Shown here one piece after another: positions 26,171 through 35,996 of a DNA stretch of 64,000 nt (its first letter is position 1; each line of letters starts with the position of its first letter). The translations under genes were made by a program, and so were the position numbers. The notes beneath the pieces were generated by a model, which saw only the letters and a program-made list of their open reading frames with translations, did not search any database and was not told where the DNA came from. This DNA is from Peteryoungia rhizophila (GTDB lineage Bacteria > Pseudomonadota > Alphaproteobacteria > Rhizobiales > Rhizobiaceae), in the NCBI RefSeq assembly GCF_004912145.1, contig NZ_STGT01000001.1, positions 1 through 64,000 of the forward strand. Reading direction: 5' to 3'.

Positions 26171-28837
26171 CTACCCCCGCGCCTTGATCGCCGCCTGGGC
26201 CGCAGACAGCCGCGCAATCGGTACGCGGAACGGCGAGCACGACACATAATCCAGGCCGACATCCTCGCAGAAGTGGATGGAGGTCGGGTCGCCGCCGTGT
26301 TCGCCGCAGATGCCGAGTTTCATGTCGGGGCGCGTCTTGCGGCCGCGTTCGGCGGCAATGCGGATGAGTTCGCCGACGCCGTCGAAATCCAGGGATACGA
26401 AGGGGTCCTGGATGATGATGCCCTTGCGCTGATAGGTCGGGATGAAGCGGGCGGCGTCGTCTCGGGACATGCCGAAGGTGGTCTGGGTCAGGTCGTTGGT
26501 GCCAAAGGAGAAGAATTCGGCGGCTTCCGCGATGATATGGGCGCGGATCGCGGCGCGGGGCAGTTCGATCATCGTGCCGACGAGATAGGAGATCTCGAGC
26601 TTGGCTTCGCCCATGACTTCGGCGGCGACGCGGTCGATCACGGCTTTCACGTAATCCAGCTCGGAGCGCAGGCCGACCAGCGGGACCATGATTTCGGGCA
26701 CGACGGGTGCGCCCGTTTCGCGGGCGGCGGCGACGGCGGCTTCGAAGATGGCGCGGGCCTGCATTTCGGCGATCTCCGGATAGGAGATGGCAAGCCGGCA
26801 GCCGCGATGGCCGAGCATGGGGTTGAATTCGTGCAGCGCATCGATGCGGCGGCGCATGAAACCGGGTTCGAGGCCCATGGCGTTGGCCACTTCCTCGATT
26901 TCCTCATCCGACTTGGGCAGGAATTCATGCAGCGGCGGATCGAGCATGCGGATCGTCACGGGCATGCCATGCATGATGGTGAAGAGCTCGGTGAAGTCAG
27001 AGCGCTGCATGGGCAAGAGCTTGTCGAGGGCGGCGCGACGGCCGGCCTCGTCTTCGGCGAGGATCATCTCGCGCATCGCGTGGATGCGCTCGCCTTCGAA
27101 GAACATGTGTTCGGTGCGGCAAAGGCCGATGCCCTCTGCGCCGAAGGAGCGGGCGGCGCGCGCGTCGCCCGGCGTATCGGCATTGGTGCGCACGGTCATG
27201 CGGCGGGCAGCATCGGCCCAGACCATAAGCTGGGCGAAATCGCCCGAGAGTTCCGGCTGCAGCATGGGCACCTCGCCCTTCAGCACCTGGCCGGAAGAGC
27301 CGTCAATGGTGATGATATCGCCTTTTGTCAGTGTGACGCCGAGGCCAACGAGCTTTTCCTGGCGCAGGTCGACGCGCATGGTGCCGGCACCGGAGACGCA
27401 GGGGATGCCCATGCCGCGGGCGACGACCGCCGCATGGCTGGTCATGCCGCCACGCGTGGTCAGGATGCCTTCGGCGGCATGCATGCCGTGGATGTCCTCG
27501 GGGCTCGTCTCGACACGGACGAGGATGACCTTGCGGCCTTCGGCTTCCGCCTCGACCGCCTCTTCTGCGGTAAAGACGATGGCGCCGGTCGCCGCTCCCG
27601 GTGAGGCGGGCAGGCCCGAACCGATCACATGGCGATCGACACGCGGATCGATGGTGGGGTGCAGGAGCTGATCGAGCGAGGAGGGCTCGATGCGCAGGAC
27701 CGCCTCCTGCTGGCTGATCAGGCCCTCGGCGACCATGTCGACGGCGATCTTCATCGCAGCCTTGGTGGTGCGTTTTCCCGAGCGGGCCTGGAGCATCCAG
27801 AGCGTGCCGCGCTCGATGGTGAATTCAAGATCCTGCATGTCGCGGTAATGGGCTTCCAGCCGGTCGCAGATCGCGTTGAACTCGGCAAAGGCCTCCGGCA
27901 TCAGCTTTTCGAGCGAGGGCTTGTCGGAGCCACTGTCGATGCGGGCGGCCTCGGTGATCGATTGCGGGGTGCGGATGCCGGCCACGACGTCCTCGCCTTG
28001 CGCATTTACCAGGAACTCGCCGTACAGTTCCTTGGCGCCCGTCGATGGATTGCGGGTGAAGGCGACTCCGGTGGCAGAGGTCGAGCCGAGGTTGCCGAAG
28101 ACCATGGTCTGGACGGTGACCGAGGTGCCCCATTCTGCGGGGATATTGTGCAGCATACGATAGGTCTTGGCGCGCGGGTTCATCCAGCTGGAGAACACGG
28201 CGCCGATCGCGCCCCAGAGCTGGACATGCGGATCCTGCGGGAAGGGTTGGCCGAGATCCTGCTCCAGCAGTTCCTTGTAGAGCTTCACGACATGCTGCCA
28301 TTCGATGGCGGACATTTCCGTATCGAGCTCATGGCCCAGACGGGCCTTTTCATCCTCAAGGATCTCCTCGAATATCTCGTGGTCGAGGCCCATGACGACA
28401 TCGCCATACATCTGGATGAAGCGGCGATAGCTGTCCCAGGCGAAGCGGGCATCGCCCGAGTGGTGGCCGAGCGCTTCGACGGTGTGGTCGTTGAGGCCGA
28501 GATTGAGGACGGTGTCCATCATGCCGGGCATGGAGGTGCGCGAGCCTGATCGAACCGATAGCAGCAGCGGATGACTGGTGTCGCCAAAGGCGCGGCCCGT
28601 CGCCGCCTCGATCCCGGCTATGCCCTGGAGCACTTGCGCCCGCAGATCTTCCGATAGGGTCTTGTCGTTCTTGTAGTAGAGCCCGCAGGCATCTGACACG
28701 ATCGTGAGGCCGGGCGGCACCGGCAGACCAAGCGCCGCCATTTCGGCGAGATTGGCCCCCTTGCCTCCCAGCTGCTCGATCTCGGCTCTACTCCCCTCGG
28801 CCACTCCTCCGCCGAAGGTGTAAACCCATTTGCGCAT
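26171..28837 (-). CDS. ppdK: pyruvate, phosphate dikinase
   Basis: 888 residues from the ATG at 28837 (GGAGAGGGCG just upstream), the standard length. Interconverts pyruvate + ATP + Pi and PEP + AMP + PPi. N-terminal ATP-grasp domain (LGGKGANLAEMAALGLPVPP), central swivelling histidine domain (GGMTSHAAVVARGMGIPCVS, with the phospho-His) and C-terminal TIM barrel (GTNDLTQTTFG, ICGEHGGDP). Cytoplasmic, in gluconeogenesis and the PEP-pyruvate node. Longer in-frame starts would add about 100 non-conserved residues and are unlikely. Confidence 0.97.
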   Translation of the reverse strand: MRKWVYTFGGGVAEGSRAEIEQLGGKGANLAEMAALGLPVPPGLTIVSDACGLYYKNDKTLSEDLRAQVLQGIAGIEAATGRAFGDTSHPLLLSVRSGSRTSMPGMMDTVLNLGLNDHTVEALGHHSGDARFAWDSYRRFIQMYGDVVMGLDHEIFEEILEDEKARLGHELDTEMSAIEWQHVVKLYKELLEQDLGQPFPQDPHVQLWGAIGAVFSSWMNPRAKTYRMLHNIPAEWGTSVTVQTMVFGNLGSTSATGVAFTRNPSTGAKELYGEFLVNAQGEDVVAGIRTPQSITEAARIDSGSDKPSLEKLMPEAFAEFNAICDRLEAHYRDMQDLEFTIERGTLWMLQARSGKRTTKAAMKIAVDMVAEGLISQQEAVLRIEPSSLDQLLHPTIDPRVDRHVIGSGLPASPGAATGAIVFTAEEAVEAEAEGRKVILVRVETSPEDIHGMHAAEGILTTRGGMTSHAAVVARGMGIPCVSGAGTMRVDLRQEKLVGLGVTLTKGDIITIDGSSGQVLKGEVPMLQPELSGDFAQLMVWADAARRMTVRTNADTPGDARAARSFGAEGIGLCRTEHMFFEGERIHAMREMILAEDEAGRRAALDKLLPMQRSDFTELFTIMHGMPVTIRMLDPPLHEFLPKSDEEIEEVANAMGLEPGFMRRRIDALHEFNPMLGHRGCRLAISYPEIAEMQARAIFEAAVAAARETGAPVVPEIMVPLVGLRSELDYVKAVIDRVAAEVMGEAKLEISYLVGTMIELPRAAIRAHIIAEAAEFFSFGTNDLTQTTFGMSRDDAARFIPTYQRKGIIIQDPFVSLDFDGVGELIRIAAERGRKTRPDMKLGICGEHGGDPTSIHFCEDVGLDYVSCSPFRVPIARLSAAQAAIKARG

Positions 28838-29188
28838 CGCCCTCTCCACCCGAACAGGCTTGTTTTTCCACCATTTACAGCAATTGTGACGGATTGGAAA
28901 CGCCACCCCCTCAAGATTATGCTGCAATGCATCATAATTGCGGCGGTTCGGACCGAAAGAGCTCACGCGACGTGAAGTTTCGTCAGCCTGCGGGATGGAT
29001 GATGTGCGGCAGGCCGATGTCCTCTTCGAGCCCTCCGGGCAGAGGCGGACTGACCGGCGTTTGTTACAGCTCATCACGCAATGCGATGAACGGTCATGTA
29101 AAATGACCAGAGAAAACGTGCCGGGATGATGCACTGCGGCTCAGTCTTTGCTAGTGGGCATGCACGCCAATTGTAATTTGGAATCAAA
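28838..29188. other. divergent intergenic region between ppdK and the FabMG-like gene
   Basis: About 350 bases that must hold the promoters of both genes. Contains the partial dyad TCACGCGACGTGA (28962-28974). No convincing gene. Confidence 0.4.
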
Positions 29189-30508
29189 ATGACACTGACC
29201 AGCCCGGTTTCCCTGACTGAGATCCCGCAGAACAACCTCTACCGCAAGGGCGATGTCTTCGTCCTGTTCGGCGAATTGTTCGGGCGCGGCTATGTCACGG
29301 GCCTGCTCGACCAGGCGAAGAAGGCCGGCATGGAGATCATCGGGATCACCGTTGGCCGCCGCGACGAGAACAACAAGCTGCGTCCGCTGACCGACGAAGA
29401 GCTCGCCCAGGCGGAAGCCAATCTCGGTGGCCGGATCATCAACATTCCCGCCATGGCCGGCTTCGACCTCGATGCACCCGAAGGCGAGAAGACGCCGACC
29501 GACCTCTTGTCCTCGCTGACGCTGGAAAACTGGGAAACGGAAAAGCTCGACTGGGCGCATATCGAAAAGTGCCGTCAGGTTGGCGTTGAACGTTTCCAGA
29601 AGGCCGTTGCCGATATCATGGCGGAATTGGAAGGCATGATTGCCGATGGCAAGAATGTTCACTTCGCCCACACCATGGCCGGCGGCATTCCGAAGGCGAA
29701 GGTCTTCCTCGTTCTTGCCAACCGCATCTACAAGGGCCGCGGCGCGCGCCACATGTCCTCGCAGGTGCTGCTCGACAGCGATCTCGGCAAGCTCATCCTG
29801 CAGAACTTCGACGAAGTTTCGGCCAACACCTTCCGTCACCTGATCGAAGGCAGTGCTGCGATCCGCGCCCGCATCGAAAAGAGCGGTGGCCAGGTGCGTT
29901 ATTCGGCCTATGGCTATCACGGCACCGGCATCCTGATCGGCGACGAATATCGCTGGCAGACCTATACGAACTACACCCAGGGCTATGCCAAGATGAAGCT
30001 CGAGGCGATTGCCGAAGAGGCCTTCGCTTCCGGCATCAAGGCGACCGTGTTCAACTGCCCCGAGATCCGCACCAATTCGTCCGATGTCTTCGCCGGCATC
30101 GAGCTGCCGCTTCTGCCGCTGCTCAAGGCGTTGAAGAAGGAGAACGGCGGCGCGCGGGCCGAGAAGGTTTGGGCTGATTGCCAGAACCTTCTGGTCGAGG
30201 GTGCGACGATCGACGACGTTCTGCAGAAGATCGCCGACTTCCAGGCCAGCGACGTGATGATCCCGTTCTACGACTTCAACAAATGGCCGATGCCGAACAG
30301 CCAGGGCCAGTCGGACATCACCATCGGCACCTCGCAAGAGATCGCCCAGATGCACAAGGACGGCAAGGCGCTGATCTCGGACTATCTGAGCGTGCTCGTG
30401 GTCGAGGCGACCGGCGCGCTGATCTTCGGCGAAGTGGCTGATCCGTCGGCGCCGGTGCTCTGGCTCAACCACGACATGGTGGCGCGGCAGATCAATTCGG
30501 CTGGGTGA
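29189..30508 (+). CDS. conserved cytoplasmic protein, possibly FabMG-like enoyl-ACP reductase family
   Basis: 439 residues, soluble. It starts with a nucleotide-binding-like strand-loop (KGDVFVLFGELFGRGYVTGL), then GITVGRRDENNKLRPL, FAHTMAGGIPKAKVFLVLAN and SAYGYHGTGILIGDEYRWQ. The pattern of G-rich turns suggests a Rossmann-type fold, and my recollection is of a family annotated as FabMG-type enoyl-ACP reductase. This is memory, not demonstrated by a motif I can check. Single gene; no clear Shine-Dalgarno (TTTGGAATCAAA before ATG). Confidence 0.55.
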   Translation: MTLTSPVSLTEIPQNNLYRKGDVFVLFGELFGRGYVTGLLDQAKKAGMEIIGITVGRRDENNKLRPLTDEELAQAEANLGGRIINIPAMAGFDLDAPEGEKTPTDLLSSLTLENWETEKLDWAHIEKCRQVGVERFQKAVADIMAELEGMIADGKNVHFAHTMAGGIPKAKVFLVLANRIYKGRGARHMSSQVLLDSDLGKLILQNFDEVSANTFRHLIEGSAAIRARIEKSGGQVRYSAYGYHGTGILIGDEYRWQTYTNYTQGYAKMKLEAIAEEAFASGIKATVFNCPEIRTNSSDVFAGIELPLLPLLKALKKENGGARAEKVWADCQNLLVEGATIDDVLQKIADFQASDVMIPFYDFNKWPMPNSQGQSDITIGTSQEIAQMHKDGKALISDYLSVLVVEATGALIFGEVADPSAPVLWLNHDMVARQINSAG

Positions 30509-30583
30509 GCCAGTAGTCAGTAAGCAGTGGCCAATAGGATTGTGCCGGGAGCTTTGCATCCGGCATTTTTCGTTTCGGTGGAT

Positions 30584-30708
30584 CGTCATCCTCGGGCTTG
30601 TCCCGAGGACCTACTGCCGCCGCTCTTGGCCCGACGGTCAGGGCCCTCCCCTCAGCGTCCCATTCATGCCCCCGTTGGCAGATCCTCGGGACAAGCCTGA
30701 GGATGACG
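30584..30708. repeat. inverted-repeat intergenic element, MITE-like
   Basis: 28-base ends at 30584-30611 (CGTCATCCTCGGGCTTGTCC...) and 30681-30708 are inverted copies with two mismatches and enclose about 69 bases. Elements with CATCCTCGGG...CCCGAGGAT ends are frequent between genes in rhizobia. It lies between the FabMG-like gene and an MFS gene. No transposase inside. Confidence 0.7.
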
Positions 30709-30866
30709 GCGGGTGCGGGCCCTGCAGTGCAAGCCATTCAACGTGCACGCCCCGTCTGGACAGGGCCTTTTCCGGGGGCGAACCGATCGGCTTCCGGGAC
30801 GGCTAGACATCTTCGACCGATGCTGGCACGCCGTTGACTGGTCATCAGACAAATCGAGTCTTCCCG

Positions 30867-32033
30867 ATGCATTTTCAGCCGCAGTATCGCGTCTATATCG
30901 CCTTCTTTCTCTTCGCCATGTCGACCGGGTCGCTGTTCTCGCGGTTGCCAGACCTGCAGGTGCAGCTTTCGGTCAACAAGGCGGAGCTGGGGCTGACGTT
31001 GATCGGCATGGCGATCGGTTCGCTGATTTCGCTCACCCTCTCATCCCCGCTGATCGTCCGGCTCGGCTCGCGCACGACGCTGGCCATCTCGCTGCTCGGC
31101 GTGATGGCGCTCTTGTCCGTCATCTCGCTTCTGCCGTCCGCGCCCTTCGTCTTTGCAACGCTTTTTGCTGTCGGACTTCTGGCCGGCGCGCTGGAGATCT
31201 GCCTCAATGTCGAGATCGGGCGGATCGAGGCGCAGGCTGGTTTCGGTATCATGAACCGCGCGCATGGCTGCTGGAGCCTCGGATTCTTCGTCACCGCCAT
31301 CACAGCTTCGCTGGTGCGGCAGGCCGGGGTGACGATGCAGGTGCATATGCATATGCTGCTCGGGCTGATGTTCATCATCGGCGCGATCACGATCGCGGGC
31401 ATGAAGAACGCTCCCGTCCTCACCACTGCCGGAGCCGAGGACAAGGCACCGCATTTCGCGCTGCCGACGCTGGCTCTCCTGCCGCTATGCATCATCGGCA
31501 CCTCGGCATTCCTGATTGAAGGTGCGGGAATCGACTGGTCGACGATCTACATGGAAGAGGTCTTCGACGTCTCGCCGTTCATCTCGGGTTCGGGGCTTAC
31601 GCTGTTTGCCTTCTTCATGGCGCTGGCGCGGCTCACTGTCGACCCGGTGGTGGATCGCTATGGGGCAAGGCTCGTCGGGCGGGTGTTGTTGACGGTTGCG
31701 GCTCTCGGCATCGCCATGGCCTGGCTTGCGCCCTCCCCCTCGCTGGCATTGATTGGCTTTGCGCTGATGGGCGCCGGCTGCAGCGCGGTCTATCCGATGG
31801 CGGTCTCAGCCGCGGCACAGCGCACGGACCGGCCGGCAGTGATCAATGTCGCAGCGATCGCGCAGATGGCCTTCGTCGTCTTCTTCCTCGGCCCCCCGCT
31901 GCTCGGCTTCGTCGCCGAAGCCTTCGGCATCCGCAACGCTTACTTGGTCTGCCTGCCCTTGGTGCTCGGTTCGATCCTCGCGAGCGGCGCGCTGCCGGTC
32001 GGACCGGCTCGGCGGGAGAAGTTGGCGGCTTGA
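30867..32033 (+). CDS. MFS transporter
   Basis: 388 residues from the ATG at 30867 (an ATG at 30834 would add eleven). Twelve predicted membrane helices, beginning VYIAFFLFAMSTGSLFSRLPDLQ, with an internal helix 5 motif RAHGCWSLGFFVTA typical of the sugar/YbjJ-like MFS group. Inner membrane. Substrate unknown. Confidence 0.85.
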   Translation: MHFQPQYRVYIAFFLFAMSTGSLFSRLPDLQVQLSVNKAELGLTLIGMAIGSLISLTLSSPLIVRLGSRTTLAISLLGVMALLSVISLLPSAPFVFATLFAVGLLAGALEICLNVEIGRIEAQAGFGIMNRAHGCWSLGFFVTAITASLVRQAGVTMQVHMHMLLGLMFIIGAITIAGMKNAPVLTTAGAEDKAPHFALPTLALLPLCIIGTSAFLIEGAGIDWSTIYMEEVFDVSPFISGSGLTLFAFFMALARLTVDPVVDRYGARLVGRVLLTVAALGIAMAWLAPSPSLALIGFALMGAGCSAVYPMAVSAAAQRTDRPAVINVAAIAQMAFVVFFLGPPLLGFVAEAFGIRNAYLVCLPLVLGSILASGALPVGPARREKLAA

Positions 32034-32037
32034 AGGC

Positions 32038-32457
32038 TTAGCGGGTGAGGAAGGCCAGCTCTTCCGGCGTCGGATCGCCGAAGATCTTGATGCCGAGCTT
32101 GGCGTCGGAGATATAGAGAAGCGCCCGCTTACCGTCTTCAGAATAAAGCACGCGGATCCAGCTGGTTTCGCAGGTGCGCGGCTCGCAGGCGCGGAAGAGC
32201 TGCATGCGCCTGTCCTTGACCGCGACCTCCTCGGAGGCGAGCGCGACGTAACGCGGTTGGCGGACCAGCGCGCGCACCCAGAAGGGCAGACCGGGCTTGC
32301 CCTTGATCATCTCCATCAGACTGTCGCGATGGGCCGGGGAGGTTGCCAGCACGCTCGGCAGGTAGTTGCCGGCGAGCGAGGTGGAGGCCGTCTGGGCGTG
32401 GAGGGGGCTGGCGCTCATGGCAGCCAACACGCCAAACGTGATGAGGAGTCGCCTCAC
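32038..32457 (-). CDS. periplasmic Ivy-like protein (inhibitor of vertebrate-type lysozyme family)
   Basis: 139 residues from a GTG at 32457 that overlaps the smc stop by four bases (GTGA), so the two genes are coupled. Signal peptide VRRLLITFGVLAAMSASPLHA. The mature part has the Ivy layout: LPFWVRALV, a C-x4-C pair (CEPRTC, where Ivy has CKPHDC), then RVLYSEDGKRALLYISDAKL and IFGDPTPEELAFL. The family inhibits C-type lysozyme in the periplasm. The central loop is not canonical (RT instead of HD), so inhibition is inferred, not certain. Confidence 0.6.
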   Translation of the reverse strand: MRRLLITFGVLAAMSASPLHAQTASTSLAGNYLPSVLATSPAHRDSLMEMIKGKPGLPFWVRALVRQPRYVALASEEVAVKDRRMQLFRACEPRTCETSWIRVLYSEDGKRALLYISDAKLGIKIFGDPTPEELAFLTR

Positions 32458-35400
32458 ACCAAATCCCTCTCGCGCAGCGCCTCCGCCGTCTGCAGATCGA
32501 CGGAGACGAGTTGGGAGACACCCTGTTCGGCCATGGTGACGCCGAAGAGGCGGTTCATGCGGGCCATGGTGATGGGGTTGTGGGTGATGATGACGAAGCG
32601 GGTCTCGGTGGAGGCTGCCATTTCGTCCATCAGGTTGCAGTAACGCTCGACATTGTGGTCGTCGAGCGGCGCGTCCACCTCGTCGAGAACGCAGATCGGC
32701 GCGGGGTTGGTGAGGAAGACGGCGAAGATCAGGGCCATGGCGGTCAGCGCCTGTTCGCCGCCTGACAGCAGCGTCATGGTCTGCGGCTTCTTGCCCGGCG
32801 GGCGGGCGAGGATTTCGAGGCCCGCTTCCAGCGGGTCGTCGCTTTCGATCAGTTGCAGTTCCGCTGTACCGCCATTGAACAGGTGGGTGAAGAGGCGCTG
32901 GAACTGCGCATTGACAACGTCGAAGGCGGCGATCAGGCGTTCGCGACCTTCGCGGTTGAGGCTCTGGATTGCGCCGCGCAGCTTGCGGATCGCATCGATG
33001 ATGTCGTCGCGCTCCTTGATCATGGCAGCGAGCTTGTCGGACAGTTCCTTCTGCTCTTCCTCGGCGCGCAGGTTGACGGCGCCCAGGCGCTCGCGCTCCA
33101 TCTTCAGCCGGTCGACATTGCGCTCGACTTCGCGGAGATCGCCAATCTGTGACGGGTCTCTCAAGCCCGTGAGGCGGAAGGCCTCGTGCGGGGGGACGTT
33201 CAGCGCTTCGGCAATGCGGGCCTCGGCATCGAGGCGCCATTCGCGGGCGGAGACGAGGCGTTCTTCGGCGCGGCCGCGCTTTTCTCTGCTTTCGGCAAGC
33301 TCGGCCAAGGCGGCTGCCGCCTTCTGGTCAGCCTCGCGCTGGCGGGTCTCGGCCTCGATCAGACGATCGGCGGCGTCGCGGCGGTCCTTCTCGGCCTTGT
33401 CGAGGGCGGTCATCAGGTTGCGGCGCTTGTCCTCGAATTCGTCGGGCGCCATTTCGAGATCGGTGATCTCCTCGCGGGCTTCCGCCTCGCGCTCGCGCAG
33501 GGTCGCGATATGCTCCTCGGCGGATTTCGCGCGGCTCTGCCAGTTCTGCTTTTCCTGGCGGATCGAGAGGATGCGGCGGCGGCGCATCTCGTCTTCGCGG
33601 GCCAGCCCCTCGAAACGGGCGCGGGCTTCGGCAAGCAGGCCCCGGTCGCGGGCAACGACGGCTTCCGCGTCGCGCAGGCGGGCGTCGAGGGCGGAGAGGT
33701 CGGGCGTCTCCTCCATCTCGATGCGGGCGGTTTCTTCCTGCTCGACGATCTCCTCGATCTGTCCCTTCAGGCCATTGACCGCCTCCTCGATCACCTCGCG
33801 GCGGCGGATGAGGTCGCCCGAGGCGCGTTCTGCCTGCGCAAGGGCATCGCGGGCTTCGGCGAGCGCGCGGACCGTCAGGCGGCTGCGGTCGCGGGCATCC
33901 GTCAGTCGAGCTTCCTCGGTTCGGATGGCGTCGGCGGCCTCGGCGAGGCGATCCTCGGCCGCGACCATCTGGTCGCGGGCTTCCTCTGTTTCGATCTCGA
34001 TTTCGGCGAGGCGGTTCTTCTGGGCGAGACGCAGGGCGGCTGCACTTGGGGCATCGGCGCCGGTGACATGGCCGTCCCAGCGATAGACGGCGCCGTTAAG
34101 GGTGACGAGGCGCTGGCCAGGGGCAAGGCTTGCCATCAGGCGGAGGGCGTCGGCTTCCTCGACGACGCCGATCTGGCGGAGAGCGCGAGTGAGTGCCGAG
34201 GGCGCCCGGACATGGGCGATTAGCGGCTTCGCGCCGAATGGTAGGTCAGGGTCCCCTTCCCCGTCGCCATTGCCGTGCCAGTGGGCGGGAGCGGCTTGGT
34301 CGAGTGCACTGTCGAGGTCGTCACCCAGAGCGGCGCCAAGCGCGGTTTCGTAGCCGCGATCGACGGAGAGGTCGTCGGCGACAGGCGGGAAGTCGCCTGT
34401 GGTCGTTGAGGCCAGGATACGGGCGATGGTGCGGGCTTCGGTCTCCAGACCGTTGACGTGGGCGCGGGCGGCTTCGAGCGGCTGGCGTAGATGGCTTTCG
34501 GTGAGGCGAGCCTCGGTCAGCGCGGCCTCGGCTTCCATAGCGGCGCTTTCAGCGTCTGCCACCGCCTGTTCGGCGATCTCGACCATTTCGCGCTTCTCGT
34601 CCGGATCGGGCAGAGCTGCGATGCGATCGGAAATCTCGGAGAGTTCGCGGGAGGCGTCGGAGACCTGACGCTCGAGACGGGCACGGCGCTCGGCCAAATC
34701 GCGGATGGCTCGTTCCAGCTGGTTGCGGCCGGCAGCGGCCTCGGCGCGTTCTGCGGTCAGGCGGGTGAAATCGCGTTCGCTTTCGGCGAGTGTCGCCGCG
34801 GCGGCGTCGAAGGTCTCCTTGGCCTCTTCGGCAAAACGTCCGGCATCGGCGAGGATTTCCTCGAGCTCGGCCTCTTCCTCGGCCAGGCGATTGATGACCT
34901 CGGCATTCTCCGAGACGAGACGCTCCTCGCGGCGGATGTCCTCGTCGAGCTGGGCGAGACGGCGGGTGAGCTCGTCGCGGCGGCGCAGGATACGGCTGGC
35001 TTCCTCGTCCAGCTGGCTGCGGGCGATCTGCAGGCGCTGGAGCGCTGCGGCACACTTGGCCTCCTCCTCGCGCAGTTCCGGCATCTTGAGGCTCGCAACG
35101 GCTTGAAGCTTGGCCGCCTCCATCTGGTGGTTCGCCTTCTCGGCGACCGTCGACATGGCCTGGTTTAAGGCGCTTTCGGCCTCGCCCTCGGCCTGCTTGG
35201 CCTGCGCCCAGCGGATATGCAGGAGCATTGCCTCGTGCGCGCGGATATCGGCGGAGAGCTGTTTGAAGCGGTTGGCCTGGCGGGCCTGGCGCTTCAGGCT
35301 CTCGATCTGGCTTTCAAGCTGGGCGGTGATGTCTTCCAGCCGCTCAAGATTGGTCTCGGCGGCACGCAGCCTGAGTTCCGCCTCGTGGCGGCGCGAATGC

Positions 35401-35918
35401 AGGCCGGAAATGCCGGCGGCTTCTTCGAGCAATTGCCGGCGCGCCTGGGGCTTGGCCTGGATCAGCTCGCCGATGCGGCCCTGACCAACCATGGAGGGCG
35501 AGCGGGCGCCGGTCGAGGCATCGGCAAACAGCAGCTGCACATCCTTGGCGCGGGCTTCCTTGCCGTTGATCCGATAGACCGAGCCATTGCCGCGCTCGAT
35601 TCGGCGGGTGACCTGGATCTCGTCGGCATCGTTGAAGGCGGCGGGTGCGGTGCGATCGGAATTGTCGAGATAGAGGCCGACTTCCGCCGAGTTGCGCGCC
35701 GGGCGGTTGCCGGAGCCCGAGAAGATGACGTCGTCCATGCCGGAGGCGCGCATATTCTTGTAGGAATTCTCGCCCATGACCCAGCGGAGGGCCTCGACGA
35801 GATTGGACTTGCCGCAGCCGTTCGGCCCGACAATGCCGGTGAGGCCACGCTCGATGATGAATTCTGAGGGTTCGACGAAGGACTTGAAGCCGACGACACG
35901 CAGGCGATTGAATTTCAT
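32454..35918 (-). CDS. smc: chromosome segregation protein SMC
   Basis: 1154 residues, the usual length. N-terminal Walker A GPNGCGKSN at residue 32, QGRIGELIQAKPQARRQLLE, about 330 residues of coiled coil, the hinge (about 520-650, with a Gly-poor loop and GNGDGEGDPDLP insert), returning coiled coil, and the C-terminal ABC signature LLSGGEQALTAMAL with Walker B PICVLDEVDAPLD. Organises and segregates the chromosome with ScpA/B. A terminator separates it from dsbA upstream, so it likely has its own promoter. Confidence 0.97.
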   Translation of the reverse strand: MKFNRLRVVGFKSFVEPSEFIIERGLTGIVGPNGCGKSNLVEALRWVMGENSYKNMRASGMDDVIFSGSGNRPARNSAEVGLYLDNSDRTAPAAFNDADEIQVTRRIERGNGSVYRINGKEARAKDVQLLFADASTGARSPSMVGQGRIGELIQAKPQARRQLLEEAAGISGLHSRRHEAELRLRAAETNLERLEDITAQLESQIESLKRQARQANRFKQLSADIRAHEAMLLHIRWAQAKQAEGEAESALNQAMSTVAEKANHQMEAAKLQAVASLKMPELREEEAKCAAALQRLQIARSQLDEEASRILRRRDELTRRLAQLDEDIRREERLVSENAEVINRLAEEEAELEEILADAGRFAEEAKETFDAAAATLAESERDFTRLTAERAEAAAGRNQLERAIRDLAERRARLERQVSDASRELSEISDRIAALPDPDEKREMVEIAEQAVADAESAAMEAEAALTEARLTESHLRQPLEAARAHVNGLETEARTIARILASTTTGDFPPVADDLSVDRGYETALGAALGDDLDSALDQAAPAHWHGNGDGEGDPDLPFGAKPLIAHVRAPSALTRALRQIGVVEEADALRLMASLAPGQRLVTLNGAVYRWDGHVTGADAPSAAALRLAQKNRLAEIEIETEEARDQMVAAEDRLAEAADAIRTEEARLTDARDRSRLTVRALAEARDALAQAERASGDLIRRREVIEEAVNGLKGQIEEIVEQEETARIEMEETPDLSALDARLRDAEAVVARDRGLLAEARARFEGLAREDEMRRRRILSIRQEKQNWQSRAKSAEEHIATLREREAEAREEITDLEMAPDEFEDKRRNLMTALDKAEKDRRDAADRLIEAETRQREADQKAAAALAELAESREKRGRAEERLVSAREWRLDAEARIAEALNVPPHEAFRLTGLRDPSQIGDLREVERNVDRLKMERERLGAVNLRAEEEQKELSDKLAAMIKERDDIIDAIRKLRGAIQSLNREGRERLIAAFDVVNAQFQRLFTHLFNGGTAELQLIESDDPLEAGLEILARPPGKKPQTMTLLSGGEQALTAMALIFAVFLTNPAPICVLDEVDAPLDDHNVERYCNLMDEMAASTETRFVIITHNPITMARMNRLFGVTMAEQGVSQLVSVDLQTAEALRERDLV

Positions 35919-35943
35919 GGCGTCATCCCAATCGGGAAGGCAT

Positions 35944-35977
35944 GAAAAACGGGCGCACGGGTTTCCCCGGCGCCCGT
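35944..35977 (-). terminator. intrinsic terminator between the dsbA-like gene and smc
   Basis: On the minus strand the stem ACGGGCGC/GCGCCCGT is followed by TTTTT (the AAAAA at 35945-35949 on the plus strand). It lies 20 bases past the dsbA-like stop and 26 before the smc start. Confidence 0.82.
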
Positions 35978-35996
35978 CGTCAAAACGGAGCGTCGA

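Noticed and set aside
32653..34086. Very long open frames antisense to smc, ppdK, cysN and the ABC exporter
   Set aside because: They are shadows in GC-rich DNA: the sense strand carries complete, motif-verified genes and the antisense products have low-complexity Arg/Ser/Ala or Gly/Asp/His composition.
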